A model generated the notes under the pieces. It did not search any database, was not told the origin of the DNA, and saw nothing but the letters and a program-made list of their open reading frames with translations. From Siniperca chuatsi (Eukaryota; Chordata; Actinopteri; Centrarchiformes; Sinipercidae): 64,000 bases of DNA. Where the stretch lies: the NCBI RefSeq assembly GCF_020085105.1, contig NC_058052.1, positions 24,418,233 to 24,482,232 of the forward strand, in the 5' to 3' direction. Shown here piece after piece: positions 49,481-62,234 of the stretch. How positions within the stretch are numbered: position 1 is the first letter of the stretch; the number at the start of each line of letters is the position of its first letter. A program made the translations under genes and the position numbers.

Positions 49481-50537
49481 TGTCGGCTCGTAAAACGGTT
49501 TTATGACCTGTGTGTGTAAATCATACCGACAGAAAAGGGAATTTGTGGCAGCTGCACTCAAGAGCAAGCTCTATTTCCAAATAAACAAACACACACACTT
49601 ATACATAGCCTACAGAAACACGTACACACACACACACACGCGCGCGTTAACCGTGGTGAATCCAGCCTTAAACACATTTTTTTAAAGGCCTTTGTGCCAG
49701 TCTACTTTGCAGTTCTGTTGCATTTTCATTTGGTACCTATTTTTTAGACAACGACGACGAAGACCACTGATGTCGGAAATGTGTTTGAATGTCGCCTCCA
49801 AAAATAATAATCATGGTATGTAGGCCTGCATAGAAGAAAACCATCACTCGTTTACAGTAAACGAAACCAAAACCTTAACCAAAATAACATAATTCCCCAA
49901 ACTTTACAGCAATGTAGCTTAATCTAACCCCAACCCCCATAAAACGGAACTAACGAAGAAAACAAATAAGATGTTTTTCATTAGTGCAAAGAACATGTTT
50001 GCACTAATACAACAAAATAACAAATGCAGACAAACACATTTCCCCTACGATCAGACTCTCTATTTATATTAAAATACTGATTTATGTAATGTAAAGAAAA
50101 ATAGGTTCATTACTTTTCATAGTATCTGATCAATTTTAAACTCACAAATGTATCTAAGATGTTTTTGCTACCTCAGTAAATTCACAAGCCATGCATGGTA
50201 TATTTTCTACTTCTTTTTTCTGTTCAGTTCCGTTGTTCAGTTACACTATTAATAGTAGATTAATAGACGAAAATACAAAAACAGAATCGGACGTGGTCTA
50301 TAGATTATTAGTGAGGAGAATAACTTGAAATATGGCCAGACTTTAACGTATTTCCCGGCGAAATTATTAAATGAAAGTGTTCCTCTAAATGTTTTAACAT
50401 TTATTGAAATTATTCAGATTGTTTGAAAATAGTTTAAGAGCTAATCTCTTCTGAAATATTGAATTATTCTTGCTTGCTATGATGTTGGAATATTATTCAC
50501 ACAAAAATACAGTATTCTTACTAATATTTATTTAAAC
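49481..50537. other. unassigned intergenic DNA
   Basis: AT-rich sequence with a short CA/CG run near 49624-49646 and nothing that looks like a gene or transposon. Confidence 0.5.
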
Positions 50538-51105
50538 CTGCAATAACTGATTGTTTGGCCACTTGGGGGCAGCGGAAACAAGTTGCGAACACAACACTGA
50601 CATATCATCACCTTTTAAGTTGATATAGCGAACAGCAAACAGCTGCTTATTTACACATCCAGCAGTTATGGAGCAACATTATAATTCATTTGGAGTCGTG
50701 TTTTGGCCACCTGGTGAACTCAAGTCCAAAATTAACTCTCTTTTAGCTCTGTTTTTGGTCTCCACCAGCTCCTGAGGGAAATATCTGGCTCTTTAGCTGC
50801 TAAATGCTCCACTATGTTCCCCAGCTAGTCTCTAACTGTGTCTGTCTGCCGTTTGATGCTGAGCAGGTAGTGTACAGTGGGTTTTTTAGAGCTTTTTTTG
50901 TTGAAAACAGCTGCCTGCTGCCGCCAAAAATAGCTATGAGAGCTATGAGAGTGAACCAAAATAGTAAAGCTGGACAGCTAAACAGCGAGCTGAAACAAAC
51001 TCTAAAGCTCCTAAAGCCGGGGGAGCTGCAGATTCAGGTGATAATTCTCTGTAGGTTCACTATGACTGGCCCCTTTCACACTGAAACGTTGTTTTCACAT
51101 TGTCA
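50538..51105. repeat. dispersed percomorph repeat
   Basis: Phrases such as 'gtttggccacttgggggcag', 'atccagcagttatggagcaa', 'tctttagctgctaaatgctc' and 'gatgctgagcaggtag' are, from memory, one of the most common interspersed repeats in percomorph BAC sequences. No coding capacity. The ends are approximate. Confidence 0.55.
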
Positions 51106-53610
51106 TTTGATAAATTGTTAGTGTAAAATATTATTATGGCAGCTTTAAGAATACTGTATTTTCCTTCCATAAGGAATAAGCAGTAAGCTTCACAGCCACC
51201 CTTTCTCTTACTAATTGAACTCACAGTTGACTGCAGTAAAGTCGTGCTTTTGTCTGGGGATTGTTGGAAGGCAATTTGGGAAAAATTGCAGATGACTAAC
51301 TGAGGTAGTGTGGAAAGTAGGTTAAAAAAAAAATAGAGCACTTTGTTGCAGTATTATCTGCAGAATAACTCCTGGTTTGGTCTGATTTTCCCGTTAGGCC
51401 CACCTTTCTAAACTTTTCATGAGCCAAATGTCCCAGCTAATGTTGATGTAGCCTGTTGAGGAGGGCTATTGGCCACACACTTTATACCCTTTGTCTGCCT
51501 GTGCTTTGTAGCAATAAATACAAACACTGATTTGTCAACTCTGGGCTGATCCCATGTCTTTTATTTGGAGCATCTGATTGAGGCATAATACTAATAAATG
51601 TGTGCTGTTTATGTTGTAATCCTTTAAATACACAAAACTGCTTATAGGCTTTAATATTTTATGTTACAATGCCACATAAGTCTTTCTTTGGCATATTAAC
51701 TCTGGCATAGCTAATATATAGGCTACATACTAAGGTCGTTACTCTCATCTCTCTGCTTCATCATCTTTGTCCTTGAAAGAGGTCAGAAATTCCTTTTTTC
51801 CTCAACAGAGTGAAACAATATATTCACTTCACTGCCATAACAAAAACAAAATCTTATTTTCATTTAACTGAAATTGAAGTAACTATTGCCAGACTTAAAT
51901 TAGTGGTAAAAAATCTTGTGAGTGCATTTTAATGGCCACCAGAAGCTTAAATAAACTGGGCTTATAGTTATCAGAGCATGCCCAGAAAATAATTTTCATT
52001 TTAGTCAACACCTTGAATAATCCAGAATGGTCTAATTTAAATAACTATTAATTCAGTTCTTATAATGCATTTACAATGGCTCTTTTTTATGTTATTGTTT
52101 CAAACTTCAGGTAAACTATGTGCTGCCCAATCACATTTTCAGATGGTCTTTTCCACTGTGTCTCCCTTCTACAAGTGAATGAGGCTGCCATAAAACATTC
52201 GCAATCCTTCCATTTTCATGACAATGGCAGCCATCTTATTTTAGGTAGTTGAATACCACAATCCACCTGTGCATTCCTACCATTTTAGGTTAAGGGACTC
52301 TAATAGAGAGAGGCTTGAAAAACACGGAGGAAATGAAAAATAGAAAGCATGCAATCAGATGTTAAAATGCATGCTTTCTCTTTCCTGAAGCTGGCGCGCT
52401 TCTCTCTTATATTCTGAATCCACATTTTGTCACATTTGGCACCTTGTCCTGAGGAAACACACAATTGACCATTTAAATACAGCTGTTTAAAACTACAGCA
52501 ATTCTACATGGCCGTAACCACTGTGGCTGATGGTTATACTCAGAGTTCACCATGGGAATTCTTTGGTATTTTCAAGGATGACAAGACAAAAACTCAGAAT
52601 TAATTCTACAAGGTGGTAACATATCTTGTCTATGTTTTTGTTTAGGTCTATGATTTATTTCTGTCTGTCTTTTTATAGCCATGCAACTCTCTGAGAATAT
52701 GAGCAGCAAGATGTGTTGACAACATTTTAATGCCTACATTTGTCATAAAAACGCCAACGTCATTTATGTCATACCTAATGAGCGGTGAAAGAGAGTGGGC
52801 TTTTTAAATGACAAGATGCATTTTTTTTTGCATTATGTTACTCTTTTACAATACTTTTTTATTTTTTCATGCTTTGTTATAAGATACTGTATTTGTAATT
52901 TTCCCTTTTTCTCAGCTTAAAGTAAATAGCTCTAAATAAAATAGCTAATGTTTAAATACTTAGAGAGAAGAAGGGCTAACAATGTTAAGCCATAACTGAA
53001 GCAGGTCAAAGTGACTGCACAGACCTTAACGCATTGGTTTTATTTTGAAGAGGAAACAGAAAGTGGAAGTAGCATCATGCACCCCTCTGACTGCAGTAAT
53101 GCTCCCAGATGCCAGCGTTTTTATCCAATTTGTTTTACATGTAAATGATTGAAGAACACAATTTGTTTCTTATTCATGTAGCTTTGCTGTCTAAATTAAA
53201 GCAGGTTGGATAAAAATGAGCATCACCTCATTAATGAATGGCCCTTTTCCTTTATGTATTACCCCCTATCTGCAAATTAGGGACTTTCCATACTGGTGGA
53301 GAAATTAATTCTTTAATCATTTTCTAAAAATGTCTAGGTAGACTAAACATTTAAAAGACTTTGTGTCACTGAGTAGAAACAGAGCTTTTTCCTGATTTCA
53401 GAACGTTTAACTCAACAGCAGCTGTATTTTCTGAGGGTTTCTCATGCTGAATGTTAAAACTTAATCTGCAAGTACAGCCGTGAAATAGCCTAAATGTCAT
53501 GGAGTATAAATGCTGTAATTGGCTGAATGCAGTGGGAAACCGTTTGAACTTCACTTCAATTAGCCTGAACTAATTGAGTAAACTACTTTAAGTACTTGTA
53601 TGGGGTTGGA
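51106..53610. other. unassigned intergenic DNA
   Basis: About 2.5 kb of AT-rich DNA without a credible exon, RNA gene or transposon on either strand. Confidence 0.5.
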
Positions 53611-53616
53611 AAATTC

Positions 53617-53688
53617 AGGTTCTACTGAGATTTGAACTCAGATCGCTGGATTCAGAGTCCAGAGTGCTAACCATTACACCATAGAACC
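53617..53688 (-). tRNA. tRNA-Gln (anticodon CTG)
   Basis: The 72-nt gene is read on the minus strand from GGTTCTATGGTGTAATGG. The 7-bp acceptor stem GGTTCTA/TAGAACC is perfect and the D-arm region contains the usual TGGTGTAATGGTTAGCA A-box. The anticodon loop is ACTCTGAAT in a paired stem (GGACTCTGAATCC), giving CTG. The T-arm contains GAGTTCAAATCTC (B-box). It has no intron. A TTTT run directly after the 3' end (53610-53613) is a Pol III terminator. Compared with the standard vertebrate tRNA-Gln, the T-stem and acceptor have paired changes, so it looks intact and functional. It lies between hoxd9b and mir-10d, an unusual place for a tRNA gene. Confidence 0.95.
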
Positions 53689-55070
53689 GCTGTGAAGGGT
53701 CGCTGCAGCTGAAGCAGTACAACACTTCCACCCAGCGGACAGAGTCGGTAACTACACACACCGGCAACAGTGCTGGTTCTTGGTGTAGTGTTTTTAGTTG
53801 GTTTTCAGTCTTTAAAACCAGTTCACATCTTTAATCACTTTGAGACAACAGCGTTAACAGGGTCAGTTTATTGACGAAATGGATTTCTAATCATTTATTG
53901 TTTTTATTCCACTCTAAGGTTCCACGTTCATTTTGTCCCTTTGGTTATCCATGTGTGGCTGTATAGTAGACTATATACTGCTGTTACTAGTACAGCTTCC
54001 TCCTAAGAATATGCTATATGGGTACTAAACCATGCTGCAGGAATCCTTTTTCTAAATAATCATTTTGTATGTAGTTATTAGAGTCTAATAGCCTGCTATA
54101 CTGCACCACTGTGAATTCATTTTATGTTACTGCAGACATTGTCCTGGGAACAACATTTAATCGGGAGTAATAATTTGTACATTACTTGCCGTACTATTTA
54201 ATTTCTGCAGCACAATAAGTATTCCCCTTGTTGCAGTTGGCTGTTGATGCGGTTGTTTCGTTCATTTTATTTTATGACACCTTCTCGTTAGGTCTTATAC
54301 ATTTAATCGTTATTTCTAAACTTGTTTTGTTGTTGTTGTTCCATTATCATATTTTTTTATTATTTGCCTTTTTTGCCTTTCTTGTACAATCACTTTGCTG
54401 CACATTTCAGTGCTTATGGAGTGAACGTGTGTAGATTTTGTAATTATGGAATGTTTAAAGAAATTCATATTTTCAGGTTTTCTTGTCTTTCTCGGCGTTC
54501 ATCTAGCCTTTATTCTTAATATCCTTAATGCTAATAGCTTTATCAGCGCTCAGTGAACATTTGGAAATAACGCACACACAGCGTGTGTAATAGAGCAGTG
54601 ACATTTTGATTTAGAAAATGAGACGAGAAGCTTCTTTTCCGCCACTTCTTATTCATGGCAAGAAAACAGAAATAGAATTGAAATGATGTCGTTCATTATA
54701 GCAGACAGTGCTACTGGCGATTTGTGGCATTAAAGTTTCTTATGTTGGCCTGAGACGGCTACATTGGAGTGTCACATTATCTACTGGCTAAAATCATGGC
54801 GGTAATCCGGATTTTAAAAAATGAAAGACCTACAGCTTTTTAGTAACAAATGCGGACTTAAACGCTATTTAGGCAGAAACGCCTTTGTTTTATGTTTTAA
54901 TTCCTGCTCCTGTTTTGTGGTCTGTAGAAATGTGACTGAGGCTGTCTTGTCTCATCTGCAGACAATGACTTTAACATTTAGAAGGACAGTTGAGGCTCCA
55001 AGGCAGGAAAGGGTGTCCAATAAAACCATATAGTCACGATGACTGTCTGGGCTAAATGACTTTATGGTAC

Positions 55071-55073
<3 letters not shown>

Positions 55074-55134
<61 letters not shown>
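55074..55134. repeat. (TG)30 microsatellite
   Basis: Sixty-one bases of uninterrupted TG. Confidence 0.97.
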
Positions 55135-55135
<1 letters not shown>

Positions 55136-56326
55136 TGTCTTGAGTGTGGGGAAAGTCACGTTTATTCTCCAAATGCATGCTGTTGGTTTATGACCCTGCA
55201 GTAGGATGAGCGCTGAGCAGATTATATGGCCGCAATAAACGAGGGAAGCTACGAGGCGCTGCACTGACTTTGACAAAACAAGGAGGCAGAAATGTCTCTC
55301 TGTGGACTCAAACTCCGACTACATACCTGAGACCGGTGAACACCTTGACGTTGGAATAATATAATCATAATAAAAAACATAATAAATCGTATTATGGGTC
55401 TATAATCCAGTGAAACGTCAACTATGAGATACTGTGTGTGTCTCTTGTAGGATCACACCATGATAGTGTAGGGTGATACTGTGAGAACAAGAAGTAATCA
55501 GTAGTGCAGTAGTGTAGTAGCATTTTGTGTTTCTCTCTTTCATACCAAAAATATAAACATTAACAAAAAAATGAATAACAATACAACTGTAATTTTATTA
55601 CAGCTGTAATAATCGAACCAAACGATTGCATACATAACATATTTATCATTAATAATATTATTATTTGTATCAGTAGTAGTAGGCTGATATTATTATTATT
55701 ATGTCCGTAGTTATGGCCAGGTAATGTTATTAAATCGTACTAATTCGGTTACTACATATGTACATTAGTGGAAATGTCAAATAAAAGCCTAAAACCGATG
55801 TCGCCCAAATGACCAATTTCTTCGCATAAAATCACAAATACGAACTGAACAGACACAGAAAAACAACAGGGAAACCGCACAGTTAACAATGATGTAATGC
55901 ATCTTTTATTTCATTTTTAAAAAAAGTCATCACGAGCAGCATATTCAGCCTAAATGAGCAGATGAAGGCCTCATTTCATCACATCTCGACTCCAGTTAAA
56001 TCACAGCACAGGCCCGCCGCTGTAGGCTAACATAGCCTGATGTGTTTCCTTTTCTCCCAGAGAGAACGTGTTGTTTTTGAGTCCATCTCATCCTCGTGAA
56101 AAAAAAACCCCCACTAAAATACCTTTGACATCCCTATAATATTCCTCTAATATTTCAACGTGATGTTATCGTACATTCTAAAATGAAAACAGGTTGTGCG
56201 TTGTTTCTGTGTGTAGTCCTTGTTAAACGTCTTACATGGACTGTAGCTGTTTATTCTTACAGGAGGTAACAGTGAAACAGAAAAATAACCATCAGACTGC
56301 TGTCACACCATAGCTTAGCCATGACT

Positions 56327-56361
<35 letters not shown>

Positions 56362-57284
56362 GAATAAAAACATGACCATATCTGCATATTAGACCCACAG
56401 TAACAACAGATATACATAGCAACATTGACAACAACAGCAACAACAACAATAACAAATATGCCCATAAGGCTACATGCACAGTTTATAAAACAAAACAAGG
56501 AAGCTTATTCTGTTTCTGAGGAACAAAATGTCCTTTCTGGTTATTTTAGGGGAGACTGGGGTTGGTTGTAACACAGAGAATTGCTCCAATCAGGAGCAAG
56601 ATAAACAACCACATGATGATCTGTGTATAGGCCTTTTCTGACAGCATTACTCACCTGGGTGCACCTGAAACACATTATGAATCATTCAAACATATCTTAA
56701 TATTACAGGGTTTTTTTAATTGTTTATTTAATAATTTGCTTGTTTGTTTATTTTTTGTTCATTTTATACTTTTGCTAACTTGACATACTTTTCTGTTCCA
56801 GAATAAATGCTAGTCCTCCACACTGAGGTTTCACTTGCAAGCTGTGTATTAATCTATGAGGTTGTGGATAGACATAACACATATTTCAGCATGTTGCAAC
56901 AAACCTCAGGTTGTCCAACTATTTTGATCTACACATTTGTCTATATTTATATCCCTGGACCAGGGAAAGACAAGAGTACTCCTAAACACTGAAATTCTTC
57001 TTTTTGCAGGTTGACGAGGTCGTTTATTGTATTGGATCTACACTGAATACGGCAGAGCATCCAGAGTCACTCGTGTAACAGCTCGCCTTGTTGTTGTGTG
57101 CATATTCAGCCATCTAGCAGAAAGAAAATATCCATCTTCAATAACTTATTTGCTAAAGTGGTTCATCTTTACACTAAAGTGACATGATGTTGGATGTTTC
57201 AGTCTAAAAGGAAGTTCACAGCAACTCTGTGTTTTTTTCTTTTTCCGTGACAAGTCTGCTTTGAACAAACTTTGCCTTGCTAAG

Positions 57285-57430
57285 GAGCACATGTGAATTT
57301 ATCACACTTTTACCATGTTAAAAAGTCACATTTAGGCACATGTGGTTTTAATATATTTCACATGTGAAAAACAGCAATTTCACATGTAGTATCTTGGTGT
57401 GAAATCTTGACGTGATAGATTCACATTTTT
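57285..57430. repeat. possible 'ttcacatgtgaa' palindrome-rich repeat
   Basis: Words related to cacatgtgaa appear at least five times in 150 bases, in both senses. I recall similar dispersed units in teleosts, but I see no clear ends or target duplication. Confidence 0.4.
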
Positions 57431-58118
57431 GTAAGGGTAATAAAATTGTCAATCAGAACCAATGAGACTGAATAGCAGCACACTGACAGTAAGCTCAGCC
57501 ACAGCAAATGTGCTTTGTGTCTTATGGTCAAATAACACTCGATCATCCAAATGACTTAATATTACAGCATTTTAAATCAGATTTCATCTTTAAAGCTAAC
57601 AAAGGGATCAGCAAAGTACATCAATTGCTCATATTCCCGTTTACATCAGTTACCACGGAAACTCACCACTTCATCTCTCCAAATTTGTCTCACTGTTTTG
57701 TCTCTTTTAGGCAATTAGTGTATTATAAGTGTCAGGCTTCTGTTTGTCTTCTTTTCCACAAGTATTTCATTTTAATTTCAAATAAACACTCTGCGACTAT
57801 TTTTCAGGCCATAACCGACTGCTCAGTGCTCAGACATAAGATCACTCATAGGATTTATCTTTGATAGTTGCCTGTAGTGCAGTCTCGTCTGGCACACTGA
57901 AAGCAGTTTTCATGAGGACAATAGTTTTTAAAACACGATTCACGTTTTGGCAGAAAGTACAGACAATTTAAGCGAGTCAAGTCAAGTAGTTTCAGTTTTG
58001 GACATGTGAGATATATAACCTTATCAAAAACAGATGTGTTTTAAAATGAACAAAGTCTTTGATATCAACTAGTATGTTTTTTGCTTCAATTTATGGATCT
58101 CCCTATGAATGTTAACAT

Positions 58119-58124
58119 TTTATT
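58119..58124 (-). terminator. hoxd9b: candidate hoxd9b polyadenylation signal
   Basis: AATAAA on the minus strand, about 370 bases after the hoxd9b stop codon. Use is inferred from spacing only. Confidence 0.4.
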
Positions 58125-58493
58125 CTGAGCATTATTTACAACTACCCCAGGTTACAGGTTGACTGTCTTCATTTTGTAACATGCAGAGGGAAGAATTCTA
58201 CACCAGAGTTCAGAAGAGCTAACGTGAAAAGGCCAAAAGACTTTGATAGGAATATATTTTTTAAAAGTGTTACAACACATCCTGGTCTCCCCTGTAGAGT
58301 TTCACCACTGCAGTTTTCCAAGGCAGCCATGTGAGCTCCACAGTCCCTTGCTTAGTAACAGCTGATCATGCCAGCTGAGATTAAAGGTGTTGGGCATCTT
58401 GGAGCACTGCATTTCTTTTATCAGCTATAACCTCACCTCCTCCTCGCCTAGCCTGGAAAAAACAACCCCAGCCTCTTCTCCAAATCCTCCAAA

Positions 58494-58807
58494 TCATTCA
58501 TTCATACTCCTCCTCTCCCGGGTCATCAGCTTCTTCATCTTCATCCGTCTGTTCTGGAACCAGATTTTGACCTGTCTCTCTGTCAAATTTAAGAGTCCTG
58601 CCACCTCCAGGCGCCGGTCCCTGGTCAGGTACATGTTGTAGAGAAACTCCTTTTCCAGCTCCAGGGTCTGGTGTTTGGTGTACGGACACCTTTTCTTCCG
58701 GGTGGACTTGGCATAGATCCAACTAGCTGATGGATTTTCTGCAGAAGAAGAGATAGGGTGGCATAGAATTTTACTTTAACCGCACACCAGTATATTTACT
58801 TTCTGCT

Positions 58808-58883
<76 letters not shown>

Positions 58884-61058
58884 TGTGTGAGTGCTGTGGG
58901 GAATTCAAAGACTGACATAAAAATCAAAGAAAATATTCTCAGGAACAAATTTTATGAGCCTGCAACTTTTGGCTCATTAGAAAAAGAAACAAACACCACA
59001 GCTCCATAAATAGAGACAGTGTTCAATTCTTTTTTTTTTTTTTTAAACCATATTGCTCTTTTTACCAAGGCTAAAACAGTAACTGAGTTTTTATTAGCAT
59101 TAGGGTTGTTTATTCCCGCATTTTACCCTTCCCTCATTTCAATAATTTAACATAATGTGACATTATGTAAAATTATGTTTGTGGTTTCTGATGTAGCTAT
59201 AGACATTTTAAGATGAAAATGTTTTTGGGAGGACAGCAAGCAGCAATAAATAAATTCCCAATAAAGATCTGTCTGAGTGCGAAAGTGTTGATAAACAGCC
59301 AAAGTGAGCCTCATTTTTAGAATTATTAAACTGCAGTCGGGGATAGATATTTGAACCTTTGACTGATATAAAATGCTTTATTGGCCACTTTGAAAAAGTA
59401 CAGCAGCCAGAGAGTGCTGTGAAGTTATAGTTAAACAGAGAGCAACAAGTATTTTGGCTTTGGCTTGGTGGCCATACACTCGGACGTCTTTGCTCACTTT
59501 GCTTCAATTTCTGAATTATTTATTTGATGAACTGGACTTCAGGTTGGCAAAGATCTCCTGAAAATATTTATTTAACAATAAGTAAAACTTTGAGACGAAT
59601 CATAGCTATTTTATATAATTATTTTAGACCAAATTTCTGAGCTAATCGTCATCATAGCGTTTTATTCTGTTGCACATAGCCTACACTTTAACAATAAACC
59701 AATAGCCTACAATTAGTATTAAATGTAGCAAATATAAATATGTAGTAATAGCCAATAAATGGTATTATTATAATAAGTATTAGTAGTAGGCTATTATAGC
59801 ACAGTCATATTGTTTTGCTTCACGTCATGTCTTTTACACCGTGTTCCTCTGTCATTTTTGTTTATTGTAATTTAGACTTTTTTTTAAATGGTTTGTTGTG
59901 GCTGTTTGAGGCACGCTGCATTATGAAGTTACTTCTGTGCAAGCCATGAAACGGTAAAGGGCCTTTAAATTATGAAGGTGTTTTTGGATAGACATACTTA
60001 TACAACAGATTACAGGCTATTATAGATACAGGCTATTTTTGGTAAAATAAGCGTAGAACATTAATTGCAAGAAAAATGGGCTAACTCATGAGTCTACCCC
60101 CCTGCACAAATCCACTCAGAGGAATGTAGCGCAAGCCTACCTGCGCTTTCCCTCTAGTGACAAATTGTTAAATAACAGCAATAGCAACTTAATTATTTTA
60201 ATGGACAATAAAGTTTTATATTTTACCGTTTACAAGACATTTATAGGGCTATAAAAGTCACACACGCTTACATAGGCCACGTTCTCCTTCTCTGTCACAC
60301 ATTCAGACAGACACACACACCTGTGTATGCACATGCTAATAAACAGTCCTGAGTTTGGTATATCTGTCATTACCCGGGTCGGGCTGTTGCTGTGTTTTCC
60401 TCTCCTCGTCCTCTTTTTTGGGCTCCGGCTTTCTTCCCAGTTCCTCCACCGTCCCAAGCCGCTCGAGAACCACCTCAGTCGGGCTTGCGAAGCTGGAATC
60501 CCCGGGGCTGTCGTGTGGCGGCGGTGAACTCTCGGGTTTAACCGCCTCATACCTCGGGCTCAGATTGGAGAGGTCACCCTGAGTGGGAACACACCCGGGG
60601 AAACCGGCCGACGCGTGCGACAGAGAGGTCTCCGAGGTGGGAGTCGCCCCCTCCCAACAGCGGACGAACCGGCTCTCGGAAGCGGCTGCGGATGCGAGGT
60701 GCTCGGAGTGGGACTGCGTCTGCGGGCCGTAGTAAGGGTGGTGGTGGCTCAGGAGGGGATGTGGATGAAAAAGGCCGGGGATGGAGGCGCCGGGGGTGGA
60801 CTGCAGCTGCGGAGAGGAGGACGAAGAGGAAGTAGAGGTGTTTGTCCAAGGAGAAAAGCCGTTTAAGCTCGTTTGTTTGTTGGAAAAATGTGAAAAATCC
60901 GGAATGTGTGAGCCGGGGGTCCCCTCCTCCTCCTCCGCTCCCCGGACTGGCTTTGCGCAGCCGGCCGTCGAACCCTGCAAGCCTCCCGGGATGAAATGTG
61001 CACCGTACGGCTCCTCTGTCTGGAGCCCCATCATTGAATAATAATTCGTTAGCGACAT
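58494..61058 (-). CDS. hoxd9b: homeobox protein Hox-D9b (2 exons)
   Basis: An Abd-B-class homeodomain transcription factor of paralog group 9, acting in trunk and fin patterning. Exon 1 is 60374-61058 (685 nt), ending in a GGTAATG donor. Exon 2 is 58494-58738, after a TTCTTCTGCAG acceptor. The joined product has 309 residues. It begins [12 protein letters not shown], a shortened form of the SNYYVDSLI start of group 9, and has Ser-, His- and acidic-rich stretches. Next to the splice is [17 protein letters not shown] with the Trp that contacts PBX. The homeodomain continues [20 protein letters not shown] and LTRDRRLEV, then [20 protein letters not shown], which fits group 9 (RDRR, NLTERQ, MKMKK) and not group 10. 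The short tail ends MNE. The intron (58739-60373) contains a 72-bp GT array. The b-copy call rests on the neighbours. Confidence 0.95.
58809..58880. repeat. (GT)36 microsatellite in the hoxd9b intron
   Basis: Seventy-two bases of pure GT, about 70 bases from the exon 2 acceptor. On the hoxd9b transcript it reads (CA)36. Confidence 0.97.
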
Positions 61059-61240
61059 GTTTATTTTATTATTTCAATAAAAAGACACTTAAGTGCGACT
61101 GTAAAACGTTAGATGGGCTGGTATAGTGGCTTACATCCTCCCCTAAAATGGTAGTAATTTTTTTTTCCTGCCCTTACCTTCTTCTCGGCTGCCCATTGGT
61201 TATACTGTGGATCACATGGTTAGACTGTAGGCCTATTTAC
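61059..61240 (-). promoter_or_regulatory. hoxd9b: hoxd9b proximal upstream region
   Basis: A CCAAT box on the minus strand (complement of attgg, 61195-61199) lies about 140 bases before the start codon, beside 'ggatcacatggtta' with an E-box-like CACATG. There is no clear TATA box. The transcription start is unknown. Confidence 0.35.
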
Positions 61241-61416
61241 CCAGTACTGGAAATAAATCAAATGATTCTTTTGTGTTCAGAAATGTGATAGTAGGCCTAC
61301 TAGCCTGTTGCCAGATGGGCCTGAATGTAGCATACAGGTTTTTAAAACTCTGTACTTGAAACACCGTTTTACAAGCTGAATAAAAAGTAGCAGGGAGTAG
61401 TTTACAAGCTTGTTTG

Positions 61417-61418
<2 letters not shown>

Positions 61419-61464
<46 letters not shown>
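61419..61464. repeat. (GT)23 microsatellite
   Basis: Forty-six bases of uninterrupted GT, about 360 bases upstream of the hoxd9b start codon. Confidence 0.97.
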
Positions 61465-61466
<2 letters not shown>

Positions 61467-62234
61467 TCAAAGTGTAACGGGATTGATTTGAACAGAAGAC
61501 ATGGCCTTTGGCTTTTCTTTGCCTGGACAAGTGATTTCCTTGATCTTGATTTTCTGAAAATAGTGTGTATTTACTGGAAAATTGAGACGAAAACTCCCCC
61601 TCGAAGTTCATGGTGGATGGTGATACCTGCGCTTTCTTGTGCGCATACTGTAACTACTTCCTGTAATTTTGACAGCATATTGTCTTCATTTGGATTTGTG
61701 TCAGTGGACCGGTTCACTGGTCAAATCATTCCGTTTCTGCTGTTCTGTTTCAGTTATCAGATTTCTAAAGCTGTCATTTGTTTTAATTAATTGATTTACT
61801 TACTGACGTAGCCTATATTAGCCTAATTATTAATTCATTGATTAATGAATAAAATTCAATTTCCTGCTTGCGCAAAGGCATGGATTTCACTTTTTTTTTA
61901 TTCTAAGATGCTGAAAACTTTACAATTAAAAAATATATTTGGCCCCATGCCAGTTCATTTAAAGACTTCTCCGTCATTGTGCCCATGTTTGTGTGTGAAA
62001 GTGAAAGTCCATTGGCTGGAGAAGAGGATGACAAGCAGGATGGGGGCGTGGCTTAAATACAAAAAAAAGTGTGTTCCTTTCGCAAATTTTGTAACAACCC
62101 TCTAACATAGACCTTGATCGCTGTCTCTTCTGCACTCTTAGCGCCATCTGCTGGCTGGATGAGTTAAAACAGGAGGGATTCCCAGACGTTTTCATGTAAG
62201 AAGGCACAAGTCTACATTAGAGCACAGACTGCAA

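Larger units (their letters stand above)
53700..58100. other. spacer between the tRNA gene and hoxd9b
   Basis: No gene seen. It holds the (GT)n arrays 55074-55134 and 56328-56359 and a possible repeat at 57285-57430. Short hairpins such as ctgtaattttattacag near 55588 are within chance for this composition. Confidence 0.5.

Noticed and set aside
60615-60866. Gly/Arg-rich plus-strand open frames.
   Set aside because: They are antisense shadows of the GC-rich hoxd9b exon 1.
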